Shown here one piece after another: positions 1 through 6,668 of a stretch of 26,599 bases of DNA. Numbering within the stretch: the first letter of the stretch is position 1; each line of letters opens with the position of its first letter. The stretch comes from Streptococcus parasanguinis. GTDB taxonomy: Bacteria; Bacillota; Bacilli; Lactobacillales; Streptococcaceae. Position numbers and translations under genes: made by a program. Under the pieces are notes generated by a model. The model worked only from the letters and a program-made list of their open reading frames with translations. It did no database searches and had not been told where the DNA came from. Where the stretch lies: NCBI GenBank assembly GCA_018365265.1, contig JAGZKI010000034.1:1-26599 (forward strand), given 5' to 3'.

Positions 1-135
1 CGTCGTCCCACCTCCGCACAGTTGAGTAGGGCTGTAAAAGCTGATGAAATCAGCGTAGTAGAGCCCACTCAACCACTGCGTCTTGCTCGACAATCCAAAT
101 ACAATTGAGAGGCTAGGACTTTTGTCCCAGCCTCT
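1..135 (-). repeat. Family A structured intergenic repeat, copy 1 (cut by window start)
   Basis: Nearly identical to 8240-8371 and, inverted, to 26501-26599. Read on the minus strand it begins with a hairpin (arms 124-134 and 109-119, loop 120-123). In this orientation its one imperfect pair is a G-U wobble, while on the plus strand it is an A-C mismatch, so the minus strand is the likely RNA strand. A central stem (arms about 21-33 and 62-73) encloses GCTGAT/ATCAGC. It lies downstream of the DUF1275 gene in the same orientation and may serve as its 3' end. The 3' terminator half seen in copy 2 lies outside the window. Confidence 0.8.
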
Positions 136-161
136 GGAATATAGATAAAGTTATCTTAAAA

Positions 162-211
162 CTTTTCTCACGGCGGAAAGTTTCAATATTTTCTTGATTC
201 ATTTTAAAAAT
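162..211. repeat. Solo end of family B element plus shared flank
   Basis: The segment 162-184 carries the CTCACGGCGGAAAG end of the family B element without the three hairpins or the other end. The match to the reverse complement of 1998-2045 continues about 27 bp past the terminal inverted repeat, with only a few differences. It is therefore either a truncated relic or a sign that the true element boundary is further out. It lies between repeat copy 1 and the stop of the DUF1275 gene. Confidence 0.6.
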
Positions 212-272
212 GAAATTTCAGTTTTATTTCTTTGCAGAATCATTTAACTCATTCTTCTAAAAATTATTTTAT

Positions 273-953
273 CTATTCATGCCGCCGATTGAAGTGAAAG
301 ACTTCCAAATATTGAATGGCCCGGTAGATTAAAAAGATGGTCAAGATGATGGCCACCAGCCAAATCGTCTTTAATCCATAAAACTGGATCAAGTAAGTCG
401 AAAAAATGGCCCCACAGACGAAACTCCCGATCAAGCAGGTCATAAAGATGGCTTCCCAGAGGAATTTCATCTCCTTTTCTCTGACAAAATTTCCATAAGC
501 CACCATGGTTTTCTTGAGATTTCCGGTCATAAAAGAGTGGTTGTAGGCATAGCTACCTACTTCTCCAAATGAGGTCGCTACGATTCCTAAACTCAGGCCA
601 AAAAAAGGCACGATGAAGACATTTTTTACCGATGCTGGCAAAAATCCCGTCACCAAAGTTGTGAGGATATAGGGCACTAGGGTACTCAAGCGCCAGACTG
701 AATTATCAATCAAGCGACGCAAAACCGTCATTAAAAAGATCCCCAGCATAAAGGCCAGCATCGTGGCTAACTTCACTTCTACATCTGAGATCTGCTGGCC
801 TATCAAACCAACCGATAGAAAGACCACATTTCCCGTCTGGCCTGCCGCCAAGGTCCCACCCCGACAAATAAAGGTATAAGCATCTGAAAAACCAGCACAC
901 ATGGTCAATAAACAAGCGAACGCCTTGGTCCGCGAATGAAACTCCCTTTTCAT
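273..953 (-). CDS. DUF1275 (YoaK/UPF0700) family membrane protein
   Basis: A 226-residue hydrophobic protein with about six membrane segments. The GQTGNVVFLSVGL stretch, the early GFSDAYTFICRGG segment and the SFMTGNLKK segment are hallmarks of the DUF1275/YoaK family, whose transported substrate or role is unknown. I chose the ATG at 953 because AAGGAG lies 7 nt upstream. The ATG 6 nt earlier is only 1 nt from that site, and the longer open frame from 1013 would have to start inside a terminator hairpin and has no convincing ribosome site. The gene follows udk on the same strand after a 193-nt leader that ends in an intrinsic terminator (975-1022) touching the ribosome site, so expression probably depends on read-through. 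The family call is firm; the function is unknown. Confidence 0.85.
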   Translation of the reverse strand: MKREFHSRTKAFACLLTMCAGFSDAYTFICRGGTLAAGQTGNVVFLSVGLIGQQISDVEVKLATMLAFMLGIFLMTVLRRLIDNSVWRLSTLVPYILTTLVTGFLPASVKNVFIVPFFGLSLGIVATSFGEVGSYAYNHSFMTGNLKKTMVAYGNFVREKEMKFLWEAIFMTCLIGSFVCGAIFSTYLIQFYGLKTIWLVAIILTIFLIYRAIQYLEVFHFNRRHE

Positions 954-974
954 TTCCATTCTCCTTAGGAAAAA

Positions 975-1022
975 GAGGGAGTGGTACCAAATGTTTAAAT
1001 AAACATTTCCCATACCACCCCC
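975..1022 (-). terminator. Intrinsic terminator abutting the DUF1275 ribosome site
   Basis: On the minus strand, outer arms 1013-1022 and 977-986 (one mismatch) and inner arms 1001-1008 and 989-996 (perfect AAATGTTT/AAACATTT) close on a 4-nt loop. CTCTTTTTCC follows, then the AAGGAG ribosome site of the DUF1275 gene. It may simply terminate udk transcripts, but there is almost no room for a promoter between it and the gene, so it may act as an attenuator. Confidence 0.75.
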
Positions 1023-1027
1023 ACAAA

Positions 1028-1087
1028 GTTGATTGAGAACTCTTCTGAGTCTTTTAGCGAATGAAGAGTCTCATCAACTACTGAGAC
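1028..1087 (-). promoter_or_regulatory. Mutually exclusive hairpins in the udk-DUF1275 leader
   Basis: A long stem pairs 1063-1078 with 1028-1045, about 16 bp with two single-base bulges. Its first arm overlaps a competing 6-bp stem (GTCTCA/TGAGAC, 1082-1087 with 1068-1073). Only one of the two can form. Both lie directly before the terminator at 975-1022, the arrangement expected of an attenuator or a protein- or ligand-responsive leader. I do not recognise a known riboswitch class. Confidence 0.4.
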
Positions 1088-1146
1088 ATTCCGTCACTCC
1101 TCATATCCATAGACACTTGGAGATCACTTGCTCTCTTTCTCCTTTT

Positions 1147-1785
1147 TTATTTTCCCTCACGCGCTTCGTTGAGGATTTTTTCAATCTTGGTTGTGATCAA
1201 GTCAATCGCAACCGTATTGGTCACGCCCTCAGGAATGATCACATCCGCATAGCGCTTGGTTGGCTCGATGAACTGGTGGTACATCGGTTTTACCACACCA
1301 AGGTATTGCTCAATGACACTATCCAGACTCCGGCCACGCTCCTCCATATCGCGCTTGATCCGGCGAATGATCCGCACATCATCATCCGTATCAACGAAAA
1401 TCTTGATGTCCATCAAGTCCCGAAGACGCTTGTCTTCAAGAACTAAGATTCCTTCCACGATGAAGACATCCTGAGGTTCCTGACGATAGGTCTTGCTGCT
1501 GCGCGTATGCTCTGCATAGTCATAAGTTGGGATATCCACCGGACGACCCTCCAAGAGTTCATTGATCTGCGCAATCATCAAGTCCGTATCAAAGGCAAAA
1601 GGATGGTCATAGTTAGTCTTGATCCGCTCCTCAAAGGTCAAATGACTCTGGTCCTTGTAATATGAATCATGCTCAATCATGGCAATCTTTTCATTCGGGA
1701 AATTGGCCAAAATGGCACGAGACACACTGGTCTTTCCACCACCAGAACCACCAGTAACACCAATAATAATAGGTCTATTTTGCAT
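1147..1785 (-). CDS. udk: Uridine kinase
   Basis: A cytosolic enzyme of pyrimidine salvage that phosphorylates uridine and cytidine to UMP and CMP using ATP or GTP. The 212-residue length is typical. The N-terminal Walker A loop GGSGGGKT is at residues 12-19, and the HDSYYKD segment (39-45) contributes to the nucleoside site. The VFIVEGILVLED strand and the RRIKRDMEERGRS lid region also match Udk. A GGAG ribosome site lies 6 nt before the ATG, and an extended -10 (TGG-TAAAAT, -10 at 1847-1852) lies about 60 nt upstream. It appears to be the first gene of a udk-DUF1275 unit, separated by a structured leader and terminator. Confidence 0.96.
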   Translation of the reverse strand: MQNRPIIIGVTGGSGGGKTSVSRAILANFPNEKIAMIEHDSYYKDQSHLTFEERIKTNYDHPFAFDTDLMIAQINELLEGRPVDIPTYDYAEHTRSSKTYRQEPQDVFIVEGILVLEDKRLRDLMDIKIFVDTDDDVRIIRRIKRDMEERGRSLDSVIEQYLGVVKPMYHQFIEPTKRYADVIIPEGVTNTVAIDLITTKIEKILNEAREGK

Positions 1786-1905
1786 TTTCTACTCCATTAC
1801 CTCTAGTCGCCTGAGAAATAATAGACATCTCAGACACATCTTATCCATTTTACCATATTTTTGCCTAGACATGAATAGTTTTTCAGTCAGAAGTTTGAAA
1901 ACAAA

Positions 1906-1923
1906 AAGGACCTTCCGGTCCTT
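1906..1923 (-). terminator. Terminator with no gene of its own upstream
   Basis: A 7-bp stem (AAGGACC/GGTCCTT) with a 4-nt loop and a T-run on the minus strand. It closely matches the terminators that follow the two tandem paralogs (2186-2203 and 3396-3413), and the preceding bases resemble the tail of those genes (TAAATAATCtAAGGACC versus GAAATAATCgAAGGACC). It could be the leftover 3' end of a lost third paralog or a second terminator for the same unit. Confidence 0.6.
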
Positions 1924-2022
1924 AGATTATTTAGATAAACTAGTTCTTTAGAAAAAAAGCCAAGTGATCTTGCAAAGAAATAAAAATGCGTTCTATTTTT
2001 TTAAATGAATCAAGAATATACT

Positions 2023-2160
2023 GAAACTTTCCGCCGTGAGAAAAGTGCTAGAAACAGTGATGTTTCTAGCACTCGGGAGTTTTGAAACCTTAGGTTCAAA
2101 ACTAAGTCATGGAACTTCTTCGAAGTTCGCTGACGTCCGTCCTCACCTAAGGAAAGTTTC
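2023..2160. repeat. Family B three-hairpin inverted-repeat element, copy a
   Basis: A 138-bp element with perfect 10-bp terminal inverted repeats (GAAACTTTCC/GGAAAGTTTC). Inside are three hairpins: 2045-2072 (perfect 11-bp stem), 2078-2103 (9-bp stem) and 2112-2128 (GAACTT/AAGTTC). The same architecture recurs at 5721-5996 and 13020-13153 with changed but still paired stems. It has no coding capacity, so it behaves like a MITE that would need a transposase supplied from elsewhere. It sits just downstream of the terminator at 2186-2203. Confidence 0.85.
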
Positions 2161-2185
2161 TAAGATGACTTTGTCTTCAATCTAA

Positions 2186-2203
2186 AAGGACCTTGCGGTC
2201 CTT
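2186..2203 (-). terminator. Intrinsic terminator of the downstream tandem paralog
   Basis: AAGGACC/GGTCCTT stem with a 4-nt loop and a short T-run on the minus strand, only a few bases after the stop codon of the 2207-3298 gene. Confidence 0.75.
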
Positions 2204-2206
2204 CGA

Positions 2207-3298
2207 TTATTTCACTTTTTCTAATTTTGCGGCAAATTCATTACCACCACGTAAGACGAGTATGTTTTTTCCACCGTTGACAGGTACGAAACAATAATTT
2301 GAATTAGCTTGTATATAGACTTCCTTAGCGCTCTTCACTTGATAGCCTTCTGATTTCACCGCTTCTTGAATGACTTCAAATGTGTGTTCGATCTCTTCTT
2401 TAGAAGTCGTGTCTCCATCATACTTTTCTTGATCAGCTAGAGAATAGAATGCGTAAGCCTTGCTATCGTAATACTTATCACTAATAATTCCATGATCTGA
2501 AATCTGAACAGTTGTATTATCTCCTTCTGTCACATTCTTCCATTTTCCAACCATGGCCTTTGGTGTTTCAACCTTGTGATAGACCAAATTATCTTCAAAG
2601 TTTCCTTTGTATGATTTATAAGTTTTCAAGTCGAATAAATCATTTCTTAAAATAATATTGCTTCCGTCTTTTTGGAGCAAGTTATAGCGTGTGTTCCCAC
2701 CAGACTTAATAACAACTATTTCTGTCGTCTTCAGGTTAAATTTCTTATCGACATCCGCAAGTGAATGCAAGTCCGTCGCATTTAACAAAGAAAGTGCTGT
2801 ATTAAATTCTTTTTTCGCTTCATTGCCTTTGAGAACCTTTTTGATGGTCTCGCCACCATTGACTTTTTGTTTCTTTCCACTTAGTTCATAAGTGACCGGA
2901 CTAGAATCCGTATTTCTCAACCAAACCCCATCTAGACTTGGTCCACCTGAAAAGAAAAAGAACCAAGCAAGAGCAATTACTGCGACAAGTCCCGCAACTG
3001 CGACCCCAATTTTGGTTTGTTTATTGAAAGAAAATGTCAATTTTTTCGGTCTTGGCACAGGTTGCAAGGTTTTCGCCGATGGTTGTGGTTGGACAAAAGC
3101 TGTCGGCTCTTGTGAAAGAGGTGCACTAGGTGCAACAGGCGCTTCCTGAGAAGGAGCCTGCGCTTCAGTTGCTGGAGCTGGTGCTTCTTTTCGCTCTACG
3201 ACAAACTCCCCTTTTTCACGCGCTTCTTGAAATTCTTGCATACTTGGCTTGCGACCATTGACCGCTTCAAAGTATTCAACCCAATCTTTTTGATTCAT
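2207..3298 (-). CDS. Single-pass membrane protein of unknown function, tandem paralog 1
   Basis: 363 residues. Residues 1-35 form a conserved cytoplasmic module (MNQKDWVEYFEAVNGRKPS, then a Q/E/R-rich helix). A Pro/Ala-rich linker follows (about 36-82), then a basic patch, a membrane helix (about 97-116), and an outer domain of about 245 residues. The outer domain holds two GxW-type motifs (DGVW 123-126, VGKW 250-253) and ends in YCFVPVNGGKNILVL. Basic residues before the helix predict N-in, C-out. I start at the second ATG (3298): it is 5 nt from the AGGGGG site and matches the paralog's start, whereas the ATG at 3301 is only 2 nt away. An extended -10 (TGG-TATAAT at 3337-3342) lies about 35 nt upstream. 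I do not recognise the family. The layout would suit a wall- or envelope-sensing or binding protein, but that is a guess. Confidence 0.8.
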   Translation of the reverse strand: MNQKDWVEYFEAVNGRKPSMQEFQEAREKGEFVVERKEAPAPATEAQAPSQEAPVAPSAPLSQEPTAFVQPQPSAKTLQPVPRPKKLTFSFNKQTKIGVAVAGLVAVIALAWFFFFSGGPSLDGVWLRNTDSSPVTYELSGKKQKVNGGETIKKVLKGNEAKKEFNTALSLLNATDLHSLADVDKKFNLKTTEIVVIKSGGNTRYNLLQKDGSNIILRNDLFDLKTYKSYKGNFEDNLVYHKVETPKAMVGKWKNVTEGDNTTVQISDHGIISDKYYDSKAYAFYSLADQEKYDGDTTSKEEIEHTFEVIQEAVKSEGYQVKSAKEVYIQANSNYCFVPVNGGKNILVLRGGNEFAAKLEKVK

Positions 3299-3395
3299 CA
3301 TATCCCCCTTATTGATTCATTAAAAAAACTAATCATATTATACCACAAATCAGCGAGTTCAGAGCTTTTTTAGGAAATTCATGATTAAAAGAAAA

Positions 3396-3413
3396 AAGGA
3401 CCTTTCGGCCCTT
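3396..3413 (-). terminator. Intrinsic terminator of tandem paralog 2
   Basis: On the minus strand AAGGGCC-GAAA-GGTCCTT with one G-U pair, followed by a T-run, directly after the stop of the 3419-4498 gene. It is homologous to 2186-2203. With the promoter at 3337-3342 it indicates that the two paralogs can be transcribed separately. Confidence 0.75.
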
Positions 3414-3418
3414 CTGAT

Positions 3419-4498
3419 TTATTTCACTTTTTCCAATTTTTCAACTAAATGATAGTCTTCTGTGAAAACTAGGACTGTCTTCCCTCCATTTACAGGGACA
3501 TAATAAAAATCAGATCCTAGTTGCTTGTACACGTCTTTCATACTAGTTAGCTGGTAATCTTGAGAATCGACCGCATCTTGAAGATCTTCATATATCTCTT
3601 TCACTTTGTCAGCTGTCTTTTCTTGATCAAACTTAGTTGAAGGCATCTTTTGGAGCTCTTCTAGGCTATAAAAAGCCGTACCTTCGCTACTATCAAATTC
3701 ACTATAAGTAAGAATACCACGAGCATTTAATTCAAGATAATTGGTTTCATCATGATAAGAACGCTCAATTTTCCATTTCCCAACTAGCACTTTAGGAATT
3801 TCTGTCTTGTGAAAAATAGCATTCTTCTTAAAGCTCTCTGAATGATCACTATAGGTAACCAAATCCATCAAGTCATTGGCTAAAATCACATTGGTCCCAT
3901 TGCTTTGGAGTAGATTACAAACAAGCCCATGCTCGTCTTTAATGATGATAACTTCCCTCGTGTGGAGGTCAAATTTTCTATCAACATCTGCTAAGGTTTT
4001 CAGCTTGGAGTAGTTTAACTGGTTCAAAGCCTTCTGAAACTCTTGTTTTGCTTCATTTCCTTTATAAACTTTCTCAATCTTATACTTACCATACGATCGT
4101 GGCTCTTCTTGATTTAACTCATAAACTACTGCTGTTGAATCAGCAGGTCCAACCCAAATTCCTTCCAAACTTGGAGTCGGTTGGAAGATAAAGAAGTAAG
4201 CCAGTACAATAAGAGCTAGTATTCCCACACCTGATAAAGCCCATTTTGTCTGCTTATTCCATTTCACACTAAAGCGTTTGATAGCTGGAGTCTCAGGCCT
4301 TGACTCCACTTGTGACAGCATTTGAACCTTCTCACTCTTCTCTGGTGAGGCTACCGCTGATGGAACTGGTGCTTTAGGAACGGTCTCTTTTCGTTCCACT
4401 ACAAACTCGCCATTCGCTCGTGCATTTTGAAACTCTTGCAGACTCGGCTTCCGGTTATGGAGTGCTTCAAAATAGTCAACCCAATCTTTTTGATTCAT
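3419..4498 (-). CDS. Single-pass membrane protein of unknown function, tandem paralog 2
   Basis: 359 residues with the same plan as its neighbour: conserved N-terminal module (1-35, MNQKDWVDYFEALHNRKPS), a shorter Pro/Ser/Glu linker, a membrane helix at about 86-105, then an outer domain beginning PSLEGIW and containing a VGKW motif, an ADVDRKFDL block and YYVPVNGGKTVLVF near the C-terminus. The N-terminal module and the C-terminal outer motifs are the best conserved parts, while the linker has diverged in length and sequence, which fits an old tandem duplication. AGGAGG lies 5 nt before the ATG and an extended -10 (TGG-TATAAT, 4538-4543) lies about 40 nt upstream. The function is unknown. 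Confidence 0.8.
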   Translation of the reverse strand: MNQKDWVDYFEALHNRKPSLQEFQNARANGEFVVERKETVPKAPVPSAVASPEKSEKVQMLSQVESRPETPAIKRFSVKWNKQTKWALSGVGILALIVLAYFFIFQPTPSLEGIWVGPADSTAVVYELNQEEPRSYGKYKIEKVYKGNEAKQEFQKALNQLNYSKLKTLADVDRKFDLHTREVIIIKDEHGLVCNLLQSNGTNVILANDLMDLVTYSDHSESFKKNAIFHKTEIPKVLVGKWKIERSYHDETNYLELNARGILTYSEFDSSEGTAFYSLEELQKMPSTKFDQEKTADKVKEIYEDLQDAVDSQDYQLTSMKDVYKQLGSDFYYVPVNGGKTVLVFTEDYHLVEKLEKVK

Positions 4499-4583
4499 CT
4501 ATTCCTCCTAATCGATGATTGTTTTCAAACTGATCTTATTATACCATACATGAAAGGGTAATCACTCATTTTCAGAAAATAAA

Positions 4584-4616
4584 AGAAAAAGTCCAAGCAA
4601 TTTTCCACTTGGACTT
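4584..4616 (-). terminator. Intrinsic terminator after rfbB
   Basis: On the minus strand, AAAGTCCAAG pairs with CTTGGACTTT across a loop of about 10 nt, with further T residues after it. It follows the rfbB stop within about 10 nt and closes the rhamnose gene cluster. Confidence 0.8.
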
Positions 4617-4622
4617 TCTTCA

Positions 4623-5669
4623 TTATTTCAAAACTTTTTGTGTTTTCGCGTAGTTGGCTTCTACAGCTTCTTTTTCAGCCTTCCACCAGTCTTGGTGGTC
4701 TGTGTACCACTTGATGGTATCTTCCAAACCTGCTTCGAAGTTTGTGAATTGTGGTTCCCAACCCAATTCTTCACGCAATTTGGTTGAATCGATAGCGTAA
4801 CGCAAATCGTGACCAGCACGGTCTGTTACACGGTCGTAGGCGTCTTTTGGTTGACCCATTTTTTCAAGGATCAACTCAAGCACTTCTTTGTTGTTCTTTT
4901 CACCATCGGCACCGATCAGGTAAGTTTCACCGATACGGCCCTTGGTAAGGATTGCCCAAACACCTGTTGAGTGGTCGTTGGTGTGGATCCAGTCACGGAC
5001 GTTCTTGCCTTCACCATAAAGTTTTGGTTTGATACCAAACAAGATATTGGTGATTTGACGTGGGATGAACTTCTCGATGTGTTGGTATGGACCATAGTTG
5101 TTTGAACAGTTTGAAATGGTTGCCTTAACACCGAAGGAACGAACCCAAGCTTTCACGATCAAGTCTGAAGCAGCCTTGGTTGATGAATAAGGTGATGATG
5201 GGTTGTATTTGGTTTCTGCAGTGAATTTTTCACCAGGACCTTCCCCATGTCCAGGAAGATCTTCACGCAATGGAAGGTCTCCATACACTTCGTCTGTTGA
5301 CACGTGGTGGAAACGAATGTCGTATTTACGAGCAGCTTCCAAGAGTGTATAAGTTCCAACAAAGTTTGTGTAGATAAATGGAGATGGATCTTTGAGGGAG
5401 TTATCATTGTGGCTTTCAGCCGCATAGTGAACAATAGCATCAGCCTTAGCAGCCAATTTGTCAACTAATTCAGCATCAGCAATATCACCAACAACCAATT
5501 CAACACGGTCACCAAGGATTTCTTCAATGTTGGCACGGTTACCAGCGTAAGTGAGTTTGTCAAGGACAGTCACATGTACGTCTGGATGGTTGTTGTAGAC
5601 ATAGTGTACGAAGTTTGAACCAATGAAACCAGCTCCACCGGTTACGATGATATGTTTATATTCTGACAT
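4623..5669 (-). CDS. rfbB: dTDP-glucose 4,6-dehydratase
   Basis: Second enzyme of dTDP-L-rhamnose synthesis, converting dTDP-glucose to dTDP-4-keto-6-deoxyglucose with bound NAD+; cytosolic. An extended short-chain dehydrogenase of 348 residues: the NAD-binding TGGAGFIGS is at 10-18, the catalytic T-D-E is at 125-127, and the Y161-SST-K165 pair is present. A GGAG site lies 6 nt before the ATG. In streptococci the product feeds wall rhamnopolysaccharide or capsule. The gene is separated from rfbC by 405 bp occupied mostly by a family B repeat. A weak promoter-like pair (TTGATT, 17 nt, TAAAAA) lies between the repeat and the gene, so rfbB may have gained its own promoter. It is also called rmlB. 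Confidence 0.96.
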   Translation of the reverse strand: MSEYKHIIVTGGAGFIGSNFVHYVYNNHPDVHVTVLDKLTYAGNRANIEEILGDRVELVVGDIADAELVDKLAAKADAIVHYAAESHNDNSLKDPSPFIYTNFVGTYTLLEAARKYDIRFHHVSTDEVYGDLPLREDLPGHGEGPGEKFTAETKYNPSSPYSSTKAASDLIVKAWVRSFGVKATISNCSNNYGPYQHIEKFIPRQITNILFGIKPKLYGEGKNVRDWIHTNDHSTGVWAILTKGRIGETYLIGADGEKNNKEVLELILEKMGQPKDAYDRVTDRAGHDLRYAIDSTKLREELGWEPQFTNFEAGLEDTIKWYTDHQDWWKAEKEAVEANYAKTQKVLK

Positions 5670-5720
5670 TTTTTCTCCAAATAATTTTTAGTTTTGATTG
5701 TTCCTTAAATCAATCTTTTT

Positions 5721-5996
5721 TTAGCTTTCCTTAGGTGAGTACGGACGTTAGGTGAAATTATCCAGTGGATGATTTCAGCAATCCAGGAAGTTCCATGACT
5801 AAATTAAGATACAAAGGGCGTCTGCGGATAAAGTCAAAATAGGAAGTTTGACGCAGAATCTTTTGATTCTAGGAAAACTTATCTTTTTGACACAATCCGT
5901 AGCCCGTGTTCAATTAGTTTTGAGCCTAGTGTCTCAAAACTTCCGAGCACCTGAAACAAAAATAGTTCAGGTGCTTTTCTCACGGCGGAAAGCTAA
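5721..5996. repeat. Family B three-hairpin inverted-repeat element, copy b with nested insert
   Basis: Perfect 10-bp terminal inverted repeats TTAGCTTTCC/GGAAAGCTAA. The hairpins match the family plan but with changed sequence: 5753-5777 (11-bp stem TGAAATTATCC/GGATGATTTCA, one G-U), 5916-5941 (AGTTTTGAG/CTCAAAACT) and 5947-5974 (GCACCTGAA/TTCAGGTGC). The copy is longer than its relatives because of an insert at 5801-5915. Confidence 0.85.
5801..5915. repeat. Small element nested inside family B copy b
   Basis: About 115 bp inserted between the CATGACT and AGTTTTG blocks that are almost adjacent in copy a. Its ends form an imperfect inverted repeat of about 30 bp (the GGGCGTCTGCGGAT region near 5816-5829 against the reverse complement of ATCCGTAGCCC near 5895-5905), with a central AGAATC-TTTT-GATTCT hairpin. 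It is non-coding and looks like a second MITE family. Confidence 0.55.
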
Positions 5997-6074
5997 GTAT
6001 ATAACTCGCTTCGCTCGTTTATAGCAAAGCTAAAAACTATAGAATGCTTTCTTTGATTGTTTAAAGAGCTATTC

Positions 6075-6668
6075 TTACAAATCTTCTGCTTTTAGGGGTT
6101 TGACGTCTTTGAGCAATGGGTGGTTCTTGTCTGCTTCTGAGACTTCTGCTTCTTCCAAGTTTTCCCATTGGATGTCTAGGCTTGGGTCTGCGTAGTTGAC
6201 AAAAGCATATTTTGGTTTGAGTTCCAGTGCCCAGTAATCATTGACTAAGTATGTATAAGCAACTTTGTCTGTCAACACTTGGAACCCATTGGCTACGCCA
6301 CGTGGTACGAAGATGCCTTTTGAAGCATCGATCACAGTTTGGTAGGTATTCCCAAAGGTCTCGCCTTCACGAAGGTCTACCCAAGTTCCAAGAACCTTGC
6401 CTTCATCTGCTACAGAGATGTACTTGTCCCAAGGCTCTGCATGCAAGCCACGCAAAACATTCTTACGAGAGAATGAAATATTGTTTTGCAACTTACCTTC
6501 TGCAAAGAAGCTTTCAGGGAATCCAAGAGGAAGCATTTTCTCTTTTTGGAAGTTTTCTTTAAACCAACCACGGTTATCTCCGCGCACAGGAATATCAAAC
6601 TCCATCAAGCCTGGGATGGCTTCAATTTTGCGGGCTGCTAATTCTTTATCAAAAATTTGTTCCGTCAT
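6075..6668 (-). CDS. rfbC: dTDP-4-dehydrorhamnose 3,5-epimerase
   Basis: Third step of dTDP-L-rhamnose synthesis: epimerises dTDP-4-keto-6-deoxyglucose at C3 and C5. A cupin-fold protein of 197 residues. Family features are FDIPVRGDNRGWFKENF (24-40), VLRGLHAEPWDKYISV with the catalytic-type His76, and the GIFVPRGVANGFQVL segment. The ATG overlaps the rfbA stop by one base (TAATG), so the two are probably translationally coupled. The C-terminal end is followed by the repeat-filled gap before rfbB. Also called rmlC. Confidence 0.95.
   Translation of the reverse strand: MTEQIFDKELAARKIEAIPGLMEFDIPVRGDNRGWFKENFQKEKMLPLGFPESFFAEGKLQNNISFSRKNVLRGLHAEPWDKYISVADEGKVLGTWVDLREGETFGNTYQTVIDASKGIFVPRGVANGFQVLTDKVAYTYLVNDYWALELKPKYAFVNYADPSLDIQWENLEEAEVSEADKNHPLLKDVKPLKAEDL

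Larger units (their letters stand above)
1786..2206. other. Intergenic region between udk and the tandem paralogs
   Basis: This 421-bp gap holds the udk promoter (about 1847-1852), the orphan terminator at 1906-1923, about 100 bp of AT-rich sequence (1924-2022) with no open frame I would believe, the family B repeat at 2023-2160, and the terminator of the next gene at 2186-2203. Confidence 0.7.
5670..6074. other. rfbC-rfbB intergenic region occupied by repeats
   Basis: A 405-bp gap inside what is otherwise a tight gene cluster. It holds the family B repeat (5721-5996) with a nested 115-bp insert. A 10-bp direct repeat (TTTGATTGTT) lies outside the element at 5693-5702 and 6052-6061. It does not touch the element's ends, so it is not a clear target duplication. 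No open frame looks real here. Confidence 0.7.

Noticed and set aside
5693..6061. 10-bp direct repeats (TTTGATTGTT) as target duplication of family B copy b
   Set aside because: They lie 18 and 55 bp outside the terminal inverted repeats and copies a and c show no similar pair.
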